From contig NVTH01000216.1 in NCBI GenBank assembly GCA_002401525.1, forward strand, positions 1 through 10,783: DNA of 10,783 nt, given 5' to 3'. This document shows, one piece after another, positions 1-6,744 of the stretch. The DNA is from Moraxellaceae bacterium. Lineage in GTDB: Bacteria; Pseudomonadota; Gammaproteobacteria; Pseudomonadales; UBA3067. The notes below the pieces were generated by a model. The model was not told where the DNA came from. It was given only the letters and a program-made list of their open reading frames with translations, and ran no database searches. Every line of letters begins with the position of its first letter. Positions within the stretch are counted from its first letter, which is position 1. Both the position numbers and the translations under genes were made by a program.

Positions 1-2
1 AG

Positions 3-617
3 CCAGAGTTCCAAACCTACTGGATGTCACTGTTTTGGATACAGCTGGTAGTTATTTTCTCCTTTGGTGCATTCATAGTGCCTTATCTTTGGTTCACTCG
101 CGAAAAAGTACTCGATATATCCCCCCAGGAAGAATTAAATCGCTATTACATTATTCTTACAATTCTTTCTGTCGGCGGACTCGCACTCTATTTTGCATTG
201 AATCTATTTACTGAAGCCGACGCAGCTTGGCATCAAGTCACCATTCGCGACACCGACTTCACTCCGACCCATATCGTGCTTTTCTACGCCTTTATACCTC
301 TAATGGCGGTTGGCTTAGTGTTTGCCTTCATTTGGATTCACACGCGTATGCCTGATTACGTCGGCCGAGTATCTGCGCCCTTAGCAGTACTTGTAGCAGG
401 ACCTCTTTTGATCGGTCCAAACTTAGGCTACAACGAATGGGGCCATACATTTTTCTACGCAGAAGAATTATTTGGTGCACCCATTCACTGGGGCTTTGTC
501 ACCTTAGGCTGGGCTTTTCTAGCGCTGGCAGGATTTTTGTACCAATGCTTTGCTCGCATGGCTCGACTCACCGATTTGATAGGAGAAAATTACCTCGAAG
601 ACCCGATAAAAATGTAA
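3..617 (+). CDS. pmoC: Copper membrane monooxygenase subunit C (PmoC/AmoC-like), 5' partial
   Basis: Membrane subunit C of a particulate methane/ammonia/hydrocarbon monooxygenase, which inserts oxygen into a small apolar substrate using copper. The frame is open to the left edge (codons from position 3 read PEFQTYW before the Met at 24), so the true start lies upstream; about 204 codons are visible against roughly 250-290 for the family. Numbering from that Met, D66-x3-H70 and H83 match the spacing of the CuC ligands (Asp156, His160, His173 of Methylococcus PmoC), and N137-x3-H141 and H155 match the CuD ligands (Asn227, His231, His245). The core motif IRDTDFTPTH is at residues 74-83. Several hydrophobic membrane segments are evident. 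It is first in a C-A-B operon. Family assignment is firm; substrate (methane, ammonia or C2-C4 hydrocarbon) cannot be read from this subunit alone. Confidence 0.93.
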   Translation, partial: PEFQTYWMSLFWIQLVVIFSFGAFIVPYLWFTREKVLDISPQEELNRYYIILTILSVGGLALYFALNLFTEADAAWHQVTIRDTDFTPTHIVLFYAFIPLMAVGLVFAFIWIHTRMPDYVGRVSAPLAVLVAGPLLIGPNLGYNEWGHTFFYAEELFGAPIHWGFVTLGWAFLALAGFLYQCFARMARLTDLIGENYLEDPIKM

Positions 618-632
618 TTTAAGCACTTTAAT

Positions 633-690
633 AGTAATCGCCACCGACTCTATAACGCCAATATGAGTTATAGAGTCGGTGGCAATTATT
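633..690 (+). promoter_or_regulatory. Intercistronic hairpin between pmoC and pmoA
   Basis: The arms 640-656 (GCCACCGACTCTATAAC) and 667-683 are perfectly complementary over 17 bp around a 10-nt loop. After one C/A mismatch the stem continues for about 6 more pairs (633-638 with 685-690, one of them G-T). No T-run follows it, so it is a poor intrinsic terminator. An RNA-processing or mRNA-stabilising stem that lets pmoC be expressed at a different level from pmoAB is the likelier role (inference). Confidence 0.75.
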
Positions 691-710
691 GAAATCGCTC
701 ATACGATAAT

Positions 711-752
711 AAAAATAAAGTCCAAAAAAATAAAGTCCAAAAAAATAAAACC
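711..752 (+). repeat. Tandem 15-nt AT-rich repeat, about three copies
   Basis: Units at 711-723 (shortened), 724-738 and 739-752 (degenerate) share the core AAAAAAATAAAGTCC. It lies in the untranslated part of the pmoC-pmoA gap, directly 3' of the intercistronic hairpin. It looks like a slippage-type expansion; no function can be assigned. Confidence 0.75.
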
Positions 753-794
753 TAATCACTAATAACCAATAACTAGTAACTGATGAATAGTCAC
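753..794 (+). repeat. Degenerate 7-nt tandem repeat, six units
   Basis: The sequence splits into heptamers TAATCAC, TAATAAC, CAATAAC, TAGTAAC, TGATGAA and TAGTCAC, close to a TARTMAC consensus. The fifth unit is poor. The repeat directly follows the 15-nt repeats and ends 26 nt before the pmoA start. It could be chance in AT-rich DNA, a decayed slippage repeat or a protein-binding array. Confidence 0.5.
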
Positions 795-820
795 GTTGTC
801 AGATAGTTCTGGAGACTAAA

Positions 821-1630
821 ATGAGTTCAAGCTACCCACAAAATAAAACACCAAAAAAAGAGACAGGGATTTACAGCAGCGAAGTAAGAGAAGCCTCCTC
901 AGCCTTGACCACCATCGAGCAACAGATCAAGGCATACAAAACCATCGACTTTGCCACCATACCGGCGTTATTCCTCCTTTTTGGAGGCGTCTCTGTCTTT
1001 CTATTCGCTCTGACTGTTGGGGATTGGGATTTTTGGATGGATTGGAGGGACAGGCGCTGGTGGCCATTAGTCACACCATTCTCTCTTATTCTATTGCCTG
1101 CGGTATTGGGTGTTTTCATGTGGAACATGTTCCGACTTCCCATTGGAGCAACGTTTGCGGTCGCCAGTTTTCTAGTGGCATCCTGGGTCAGTAGGATAAT
1201 GAATTTCCATAATTTTGCGGGCTTTCCGCTCAATTTTGTTTCCCCTTCTACCTGGATTGGACTCGGAGTGCTCATTGACATCGTTTTACTGCTTACTAAA
1301 AGCTGGTTTGCAGCGGGTTTTATTGGTGCGTTTTTATTTGGCCTTCTCTCTTATACGATCAACTGGCCTATCTTTGCGCCCTACCGATTACCCGTCGAAT
1401 ATAACGACACCATGGTCTCAGTCGCTGATTTAATGGGCTACATGTACATTCGTACCGCCATACCGGAATACGTGCGAATTATCGAAGAAAGTACATTAAG
1501 GACCTTTGGCGAAGCAGTCACACCGCTCACCGCCATCTTTGCTGGCTTCGTGACCATACTCCATTACTACTTATGGGTTTGGGTCGGTAATAAAATTGTC
1601 GCCAGCGTGTGGATTCGAAAGGTTATCTAG
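821..1630 (+). CDS. pmoA: Copper membrane monooxygenase subunit A (PmoA/AmoA-like)
   Basis: Integral membrane subunit of a pMMO/AMO-superfamily monooxygenase. The diagnostic motif GDWDFWMDWRDRRWWP (residues 67-82, the region used for family-wide pmoA/amoA primers) and the C-terminal block from PVEYNDTMVS through RTAIPEYVRIIEESTLRTFG (191-230) are present, with several membrane spans between and after them. At 269 residues it is longer than the roughly 247 of Methylococcus PmoA, mainly through a polar N-terminal extension that puts the first motif about 20 residues later. A GGAGA ribosome site lies 5 nt before the ATG. Departures from methanotroph PmoA include VEYND instead of VEYNG, RTAIPEY instead of RTGTPEY, and TAIFAGF in the region that reads AFFSAF. 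These suggest a divergent clade, perhaps a hydrocarbon monooxygenase; that needs a tree. Confidence 0.94.
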   Translation: MSSSYPQNKTPKKETGIYSSEVREASSALTTIEQQIKAYKTIDFATIPALFLLFGGVSVFLFALTVGDWDFWMDWRDRRWWPLVTPFSLILLPAVLGVFMWNMFRLPIGATFAVASFLVASWVSRIMNFHNFAGFPLNFVSPSTWIGLGVLIDIVLLLTKSWFAAGFIGAFLFGLLSYTINWPIFAPYRLPVEYNDTMVSVADLMGYMYIRTAIPEYVRIIEESTLRTFGEAVTPLTAIFAGFVTILHYYLWVWVGNKIVASVWIRKVI

Positions 1631-1639
1631 TAAACAACA

Positions 1640-1662
1640 TTATTGAGAACACTTTCTAATAA
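1640..1662 (+). promoter_or_regulatory. Small AT-rich hairpin between pmoA and pmoB
   Basis: TTATT-AGAA pairs with TTCT-AATAA across a 4-nt loop, with one bulged G at 1645. It is a weak 9-bp AT-rich stem within the 66-nt pmoA-pmoB spacer. It may be chance, but it gives the operon a stem in both spacers. Confidence 0.3.
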
Positions 1663-1696
1663 CAAAAATAATTTAACAAATTTCTAGGCGGATCGT

Positions 1697-2944
1697 ATGT
1701 GGAAATTAAAAACCAAAATTTTACCTCGTCTGATGGCGAGCCTATTACTGTTTTGTCTGAGCGACCTTGCTCTTGCCCATGGGGAAAGAGCACAACAAGC
1801 TGGATTACGAACTCGAACCATTCAATGGTTTGATACCGAAGTTTATCCAAGAAACGCAAAAATCAATGAAATCGTCACCGTCAAGGGTAGATTTATACCC
1901 TCTAAATGGTGGCCCAAACACATGGCCCAACCCGATGGATTAGAGGGTGCGGCTTACCTCAACGTCGGCGTCCCAGGGCCTGTGTTCGTGCGTGTAGATT
2001 CCAGAGTCAATGGAGTCCCCATGATTCGTTCCACCACCTTCGAAAAAGGCAGGGAATACGAATACGAAATTAAATTAAAAGCGAGACGACCTGGTAAGTA
2101 CCATGTCCATCCCGTCATTAGCATTCGAGATGCAGGCCCCATCATTGGCCCTGCCTATTGGGTGGAAGTCACCGGTGATCCAGCGGACTTTGAAAATAAG
2201 ATCGAAACATTGACCGGTCAAGTGATCGATCTAGAAACCTGGGGAATGGACAATACTATTTTCTGGCATACCTGCTGGTTCTTAGTGTTTGTAGCATGGA
2301 TAGGGTACTGGTTCCGAAAGCTACCGGTATTGATGCCACGCTATAAGAAGGTCATGGTACTGGGAGAGGATGCTGATCAGCTAATCGAATTCAAAGACAT
2401 GGTGGTGGGCGCCGTATTCTTTGTCTTTATACTCACCGCCATCGGAGGCTCCTACCTATGGGCACAAAACGAATACCCCATTACCATCCCGTTGCAAACA
2501 GGGGAAGTTGAAGTCATTCCGTTGCCTGAACCTCCTGTAATCGCTGAAGTAAAAGTGAATAAGGCAAGATACAGAATCCCAGGCCGAAGCTTTAAGTTGG
2601 ATCTGACTGTCACCAATCACGGAGACTCCCCCATTCAGGTAGGCGCATTTTACATTGGTGGAATACGCTTTATGAATCCGAAAATCATTACCGGTGCGAT
2701 CAAGGAAGAAAAAGGTGACCTGATAGCGCCCGACGGCCTCACCGTTAATACACCACCGATACAACCTGGAGAAACTAGAGACATTGTGGTCTTTGCAGAC
2801 GATGCACTCTGGGAAACTTATCGACTCACTAGCTTAATCTACGATCCTGACAGCCGCTTTGCAGGGTTGTTAATGTTCTACGACGAAGAAGGCAATCGAT
2901 ATATCAAAGAAATAGGCGGCGGCATGGTACCGGTATTCACCTAA
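1697..2944 (+). CDS. pmoB: Copper membrane monooxygenase subunit B (PmoB/AmoB-like)
   Basis: Periplasmic copper subunit of the same monooxygenase. An N-terminal signal peptide ends in LALA before HGE, so the His at residue 28 becomes the mature N-terminus, as in PmoB. H28, H136 and H138 (KYHVHP) correspond to the CuB ligands His33, His137 and His139 of Methylococcus PmoB. Domain order is N-terminal cupredoxin (about 28-180), membrane helices at about 186-206 and 234-256, and a C-terminal cupredoxin-like domain (about 265-415). Length 415 is almost the same as the 414 of Methylococcus PmoB. The ATG follows an AGGCGG ribosome site 5 nt away, and the gene lies 66 nt after pmoA. It is the last gene of the operon: a strong terminator follows and no pmoD-like gene is seen. 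Confidence 0.94.
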   Translation: MWKLKTKILPRLMASLLLFCLSDLALAHGERAQQAGLRTRTIQWFDTEVYPRNAKINEIVTVKGRFIPSKWWPKHMAQPDGLEGAAYLNVGVPGPVFVRVDSRVNGVPMIRSTTFEKGREYEYEIKLKARRPGKYHVHPVISIRDAGPIIGPAYWVEVTGDPADFENKIETLTGQVIDLETWGMDNTIFWHTCWFLVFVAWIGYWFRKLPVLMPRYKKVMVLGEDADQLIEFKDMVVGAVFFVFILTAIGGSYLWAQNEYPITIPLQTGEVEVIPLPEPPVIAEVKVNKARYRIPGRSFKLDLTVTNHGDSPIQVGAFYIGGIRFMNPKIITGAIKEEKGDLIAPDGLTVNTPPIQPGETRDIVVFADDALWETYRLTSLIYDPDSRFAGLLMFYDEEGNRYIKEIGGGMVPVFT

Positions 2945-2966
2945 CCATCCAGTCATCTTAGCAATC

Positions 2967-3006
2967 AAAAAAGGGCCATTCTAAACATTAGAATGGCCCT
3001 TTTTTT
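2967..3006 (+). terminator. Rho-independent terminator after pmoCAB, symmetric
   Basis: An 18-bp perfect stem (2967-2984 with 2988-3005) contains AAGGGCCATTCTAA around a 3-nt ACA loop and ends in a run of T. A run of A precedes the 5' arm, so it should also stop transcripts arriving from the convergent lipoprotein operon on the minus strand. Confidence 0.93.
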
Positions 3007-3119
3007 ACCCATTATTTTTAACTCAGCACATAAAATGGTTCACTCGTCATGCTGATATTCCCAGACTTAATCAAAGCGCCGATTATACCAAACCTGATCG
3101 AGCGATCGCCCCAAAAAAT

Positions 3120-3710
3120 TTATCGAGTAACGGTTTCTATGGCAGGAAGCAAGATCACACTTTCGCCACCACTTATGCTAACAATACCGCTCTTATTGCT
3201 GCTCACCGACCTAGAATTTTTGATTTGCTGAGAGGAACCCGCGTAAATAGCCATTGCAAATGCCCTGTCTCGAGCCTGCCCGCCAGACACGAGCCTAGTG
3301 TGAATATTTAAGTAATATTTGCCAGCACTGAAGGCTTGTACTGCAACAGGGATAGTCACTGTTTGTCCGGCCGTCACCGACTGAACGACTTCGATATCCG
3401 AGTCACCCAAAAGAATACTTTCCGGAGCAGAAATGGTAACGCTCAGCTCTCCTGCAGATTGCGCCACCAGCTGTATTTCAAATGGCTCTTCTTCCCCCAA
3501 TTCAGTGGTGCCATCATAGTTGCTCGAAAACCCAACGGCCGCGCCAGGTTTCTGATAGCCCCCAGCAGTTTGCATCGTCTTATGATCAACACTCACTGGA
3601 CTAACGCTAATGCTCGCCGGTGAACAGGCCCCTAAAATCAATCCAGCAGAAACAACAGCGGAGAGAGAGAGGGAACGTACTAAAAAATATTTACTGTCAA
3701 AATTCATCAT
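3120..3710 (-). CDS. Small predicted lipoprotein of unknown function
   Basis: I do not recognise the family. The protein (about 196 residues) begins with a basic/hydrophobic signal sequence ending in a lipobox, LILGAC, with Cys29 as the lipidation site. The residue after it is Ser rather than Asp, which favours outer-membrane sorting. The mature part looks all-beta: alternating strands around 75-155 include a GKYYLNIHTRL stretch, resembling an Ig-like or adhesin-accessory sandwich, and the C-terminus is Ser/Gly/Val-rich. The frame also has a TTG at 3713; the tandem ATGs at 3710 and 3707 sit 4 and 7 nt after a TAGG ribosome site that overlaps the upstream stop codon. It is separated from the upstream lipoprotein gene by only 8 nt, so the two are almost certainly co-transcribed and translationally coupled. 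Confidence 0.75.
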   Translation of the reverse strand: MMNFDSKYFLVRSLSLSAVVSAGLILGACSPASISVSPVSVDHKTMQTAGGYQKPGAAVGFSSNYDGTTELGEEEPFEIQLVAQSAGELSVTISAPESILLGDSDIEVVQSVTAGQTVTIPVAVQAFSAGKYYLNIHTRLVSGGQARDRAFAMAIYAGSSQQIKNSRSVSSNKSGIVSISGGESVILLPAIETVTR

Positions 3711-3718
3711 CAAACCTA

Positions 3719-5398
3719 TTAATTTACTTCAAATTCAAAACAAACATCCCCGGACTGAGAATCATCCATATTACCGTATTCAAAAATTTCAATAATGTGA
3801 ACGCCTGCCGTTAACGAAAACAGTTTTTCCTCGGAGTTTTCCTCCATGCTACCCGCATAGTCAACCAACGCTCCGTTCCTCCATACACCGAAATCAGGAT
3901 CAGAAGGATCCATTCCCGACACCCGGTTCACTGATAACGAATAAGAAGCACTGCTACTAATCGTCAATTCTACAAATTGAGTATTGCCTAGCTTATTGAA
4001 CACCCCAAAATCGTTAATACTGCAAACCTCAACAGCGGGCCCGCCTACCGAAACAGTTTTATAGAGAGGGAGCACCGAGGGTTTTCCACCGTCATTGGTC
4101 TCATCGGTCGCCTTAGCATCAATGACCGTAATGTCTTGCTGATTGGCCAATGCATCCACTTCGGCACTTAAATTAGGAAACTGGGCTTTAAGCTCACTTA
4201 AAAACAAATGAATGCCTGTCATGGTGCTGGAATTCTTAAAGGCCGCAGAAGTCACCACCGAATAGAATTCAAAAAAAGCGTTATCAATGGTATCAACCCC
4301 ATCATCCACACTATTGGAGTCATAAAGATCGTATAAAATAGACTGCACCGATGACTCGCTATACCAGCCTGGAACGAAAACCACATTCTCTTCCAAATCA
4401 AACGTAAAACCGCGCAACTGGCCATCACCTAGGCTGTCGACATAAATAGGGTCATCCAATACCATTCCAGAAAACGCATTCCCCGCACCCTCGGAATAAG
4501 CGACTCGGAAATCGAGTAAATCCCCGCCGCCATGCGGCCCACCGATGGAATCTGTTCGAGAGAAATTATCTTCAAAGTAATGCCAAAATTCGTGGGCAAT
4601 GACGTGTTGATCGTATTCGTCCGTGTCATCATTTTCCCGCCCTAGCAAATAGATATACTTCGAATCAGGGTCGTAGAAACTTGAAGCAATATCCCCTTCA
4701 GCAAGATCGCCAAGGGTCGTGTTATTTAACGTACTCCATCGTAATTCGGTGCTGACAAAATCTGCCGCACTATCCACTGAGGTAATTAATTGAATCGAAT
4801 CGTAGACCGTATCGAGAATCGCAAAAGGAGCCGCCGATCGAACCGCTGAATAGTTCTCCCCGCCCCATCCCGAAGCTGCGTGTAAATCACGGCTAGAGTC
4901 GTCACTGCTACTAGTAAGGTTTGCACCCTGTAAAACATATAAGGCATCGTCATTAGTATTATCCGTGACGCTAAAATCCCAAGAGGCATTGCCAGTCGAC
5001 AGCAATCTCGCCTTGACTCGAACACTCACCTCAACATTGGCCTCAACATCATCAAAACGGTACTCACCCACACTGTTAGTAATACTGCTCTTCAGTTCTT
5101 CACTGCATTGATCAAGCAAAACCACTTCAACCCCTCTAGCGGGCTTAGCAATCATCGCATCGTAATCTAAAGCGCTGCCTCTCGTTCGATGCGGGACAAA
5201 ATCAAAACTAACGACCCCTGAAATAGCAACCGCATCCCCTGGAGCACTAGACTCTTCAACGACGCACTCCTCGACAACAAATTCGCTCGAATTAAGATTC
5301 AACGGCGGAGAACTACTGCCCCCGCAAGCGGCGAGATATAAAATCGAGATAAATACAATGAATAAACGAGGCATAAAGCGAAATATCGTGAGCAACAT
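3719..5398 (-). CDS. Predicted lipoprotein with zincin-like (HEFWH) domain
   Basis: Probably a surface or periplasm-facing lipid-anchored metallopeptidase-like protein of 559 residues. The hydrophobic leader ends in LAAC (Cys25), followed by GGSSS, compatible with outer-membrane sorting. Residues about 57-135 look like a carboxypeptidase-regulatory-type beta-sandwich (KPARGVEVVLLD ... SVGEYRFDDVEANVEV). A central domain holds VIAHEFWHYFED, giving H269-E270-x2-H273, and AYSEGAGN, where E303 could be the third zinc ligand about 30 residues later. The last ~120 residues form another beta domain resembling pre-peptidase C-terminal (PPC) folds. Translation from the ATG at 5398 is preferred over the in-frame TTG at 5407, because a GGAAGAG ribosome site lies 9 nt before the ATG. 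Peptidase activity and substrate are inferred only from the motif. The partner lipoprotein follows 8 nt downstream. Confidence 0.82.
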   Translation of the reverse strand: MLLTIFRFMPRLFIVFISILYLAACGGSSSPPLNLNSSEFVVEECVVEESSAPGDAVAISGVVSFDFVPHRTRGSALDYDAMIAKPARGVEVVLLDQCSEELKSSITNSVGEYRFDDVEANVEVSVRVKARLLSTGNASWDFSVTDNTNDDALYVLQGANLTSSSDDSSRDLHAASGWGGENYSAVRSAAPFAILDTVYDSIQLITSVDSAADFVSTELRWSTLNNTTLGDLAEGDIASSFYDPDSKYIYLLGRENDDTDEYDQHVIAHEFWHYFEDNFSRTDSIGGPHGGGDLLDFRVAYSEGAGNAFSGMVLDDPIYVDSLGDGQLRGFTFDLEENVVFVPGWYSESSVQSILYDLYDSNSVDDGVDTIDNAFFEFYSVVTSAAFKNSSTMTGIHLFLSELKAQFPNLSAEVDALANQQDITVIDAKATDETNDGGKPSVLPLYKTVSVGGPAVEVCSINDFGVFNKLGNTQFVELTISSSASYSLSVNRVSGMDPSDPDFGVWRNGALVDYAGSMEENSEEKLFSLTAGVHIIEIFEYGNMDDSQSGDVCFEFEVN

Positions 5399-5843
5399 CC
5401 GTAACAACTCTTCCTATAATTATTGATTTTTGGAATACCGATCTAGGTCATCCCGGACTCGGATTATCCCATACTTCAGCGGCCCACATTTGTTAAATAT
5501 GGATGGCTTTTAGTGGCTCTAATTTACATAACATTACTGGAGGGTATAAAACCAAGCTACAGTGTAATTTCTGCATTGTGACTCAAGCACTAAACCAAGC
5601 GCGCCGATCACCCATAGATAATGGCAAGAACTTGACCTCAAAATGTCTTTAAATCAAATACCTAGTGGTTAATTGAGCGTAAAAACCCCGTCAATCCAAG
5701 CATCGCCTATACTCAGCTAACCACACCAATTTGGATTCTTTATCGCTAGGCGCGATAAGGCACGCCGCGCCTTTTAGGTTGAGCTCAGCGGGATTGCTGA
5801 CCTTAGCAATATTCCACTTTTCCGCTTGGGTAAAAAATACCTT
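5399..5843. other. Divergent intergenic region, 445 nt
   Basis: It separates the lipoprotein operon (-) from the radical SAM operon (+), so it should carry promoters for both. I find no convincing ORF or RNA gene. A TTGACC at 5632-5637 could be a -35 element for the rightward operon, but the AT-rich sequence about 17 nt later is a poor -10, so no promoter is called. The last 110 nt hold a cluster of stems listed separately. Confidence 0.6.
5738..5806 (+). promoter_or_regulatory. Stem-rich leader before the radical SAM gene
   Basis: The first hairpin pairs CTTTATCGC (5738-5746) with GCGATAAGG (5752-5760), nine pairs with one wobble and a 5-nt loop. The second pairs AAGGC (5757-5761) with GCCTT (5769-5773) and is followed by two more T. 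The two share 5757-5760, so they exclude each other, as in attenuators. A third imperfect stem uses CAGC and GCTG at about 5786-5800, with AGGT/ACCT outside. The stems are short, so a regulatory role is only a possibility. Confidence 0.35.
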
Positions 5844-6710
5844 ATGGAACCCATAAAATTAAGGCCTGCAATTGAAGTACGGGAGATTGATAAATTTCAC
5901 TTTGAACTAGTGCATGGGTGTCAACTGCGCTGCGTTGGCTGCCCTATTTCAACCCTAAAACCAAAAGTAAAACACACCCCAGTCGATGTGTTTGAGCAAT
6001 GCATGCTCAATGTCGACGTCCAGTTAATAAGGTATCTTCGTTTATTTAATTTCGGAGAAACCTTGCTGCACCCGCAACTTGCCGATTGCTTTGACGTCCT
6101 ACAACGGCTGCCTTACAAAATTGGCCAAGTAGAAATCTCCACCAATGGCCAGCATGCCTATTGGGATGACCTAAAGGATGTTTTTAAATCTGGACGCTTG
6201 GACATTTTAGCCGTCAGCTGCGATGGCGATGGCAGCGCAGAAGAATATGAACGACTTCGTCCCCCGGGAAAGTGGAGTAAATTAATTGAGTTTCTAAAAA
6301 CAGCGAAAGACTTACAACTCCAATACGCGCCCAATATGAAATTACTCACTCGCACTATTTGTACGGACCCCTCCGATCAAGCGCGTTGGTCAGCAATCTT
6401 AACCCCCCTCGGTTGGCAACCCGAATTTAGAGGCTGGCTATCACTCCCTGAGAGTATTGAAAACTTAGGCAACCAAGGCCAATTCCCACAAAATGTGTGC
6501 CGCTACTTACAACGACTCAACAGCCTCTACGTCGACTGGGACGGGACCGTGATCCCTTGCTGCGCCCATCCCAATGCAGGTCAATTTGGCAGTCTAAAAA
6601 CCGACACCTTTAACTCCATAGTGAATGGATTCCAACGCCAAGACATGTCAACCACCATGCAACACGGCCGAAAAAAAATGGCCATTTGCGGGCAATGCGG
6701 AATGACATAA
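5844..6710 (+). CDS. Radical SAM protein with SPASM-like C-terminus
   Basis: Radical SAM enzymes reductively cleave S-adenosylmethionine at a [4Fe-4S] cluster to start radical chemistry. From the ATG at 5844 (288 residues), HGCQLRCVGCP supplies C26-x3-C30-x2-C33, the cluster-binding CX3CX2C motif. FNFGET (69-73) is the usual glycine-rich/Glu motif after strand 2, and STNG (99-102) follows strand 3. The C-terminus resembles a SPASM or Twitch region binding an auxiliary cluster: C219, then VDWDGTVIPCCAHP with C239 and C240, then C282 and C285 near the end. An in-frame TTG at 5826 is an alternative start; neither has a clear ribosome site. The substrate is unknown: SPASM proteins act on peptides, sugars or other small molecules. 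A methyltransferase gene follows 34 nt later, so the two probably act in one pathway. Confidence 0.88.
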   Translation: MEPIKLRPAIEVREIDKFHFELVHGCQLRCVGCPISTLKPKVKHTPVDVFEQCMLNVDVQLIRYLRLFNFGETLLHPQLADCFDVLQRLPYKIGQVEISTNGQHAYWDDLKDVFKSGRLDILAVSCDGDGSAEEYERLRPPGKWSKLIEFLKTAKDLQLQYAPNMKLLTRTICTDPSDQARWSAILTPLGWQPEFRGWLSLPESIENLGNQGQFPQNVCRYLQRLNSLYVDWDGTVIPCCAHPNAGQFGSLKTDTFNSIVNGFQRQDMSTTMQHGRKKMAICGQCGMT

Positions 6711-6744
6711 TAACCTTGAAACCGGCACGGATAATCAAACCCTT

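Noticed and set aside
871..1281. 136-codon open frame on the minus strand within pmoA
   Set aside because: It is antisense to a firmly identified gene, with no recognisable domain and no ribosome site.
2456..2764. 102-codon minus-strand open frame within pmoB
   Set aside because: It is a shadow frame of pmoB with no recognisable domain.
3096..3109. GATCGAGCGATCGC as a terminator or HIP1-like element
   Set aside because: The stem is only 5 bp and the palindrome GCGATCGC occurs once; the strong terminator at 2967-3006 already serves this convergent junction.
3336..3623. 95-codon plus-strand open frame antisense to the small lipoprotein
   Set aside because: The minus frame has a signal peptide with lipobox and a coupled start; the plus frame has neither motif nor context.
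5632..5661. Sigma-70 promoter for the radical SAM gene starting at TTGACC
   Set aside because: The -35 is good but no acceptable -10 occurs at 16-18 nt spacing.
5700..5785. Possible integron attC-like site (GTTGAGC with surrounding stems)
   Set aside because: GTTGAGC fits GTTRRRY, but no matching RYYYAAC at the other end pairs with it, and no integrase or cassette structure is present.
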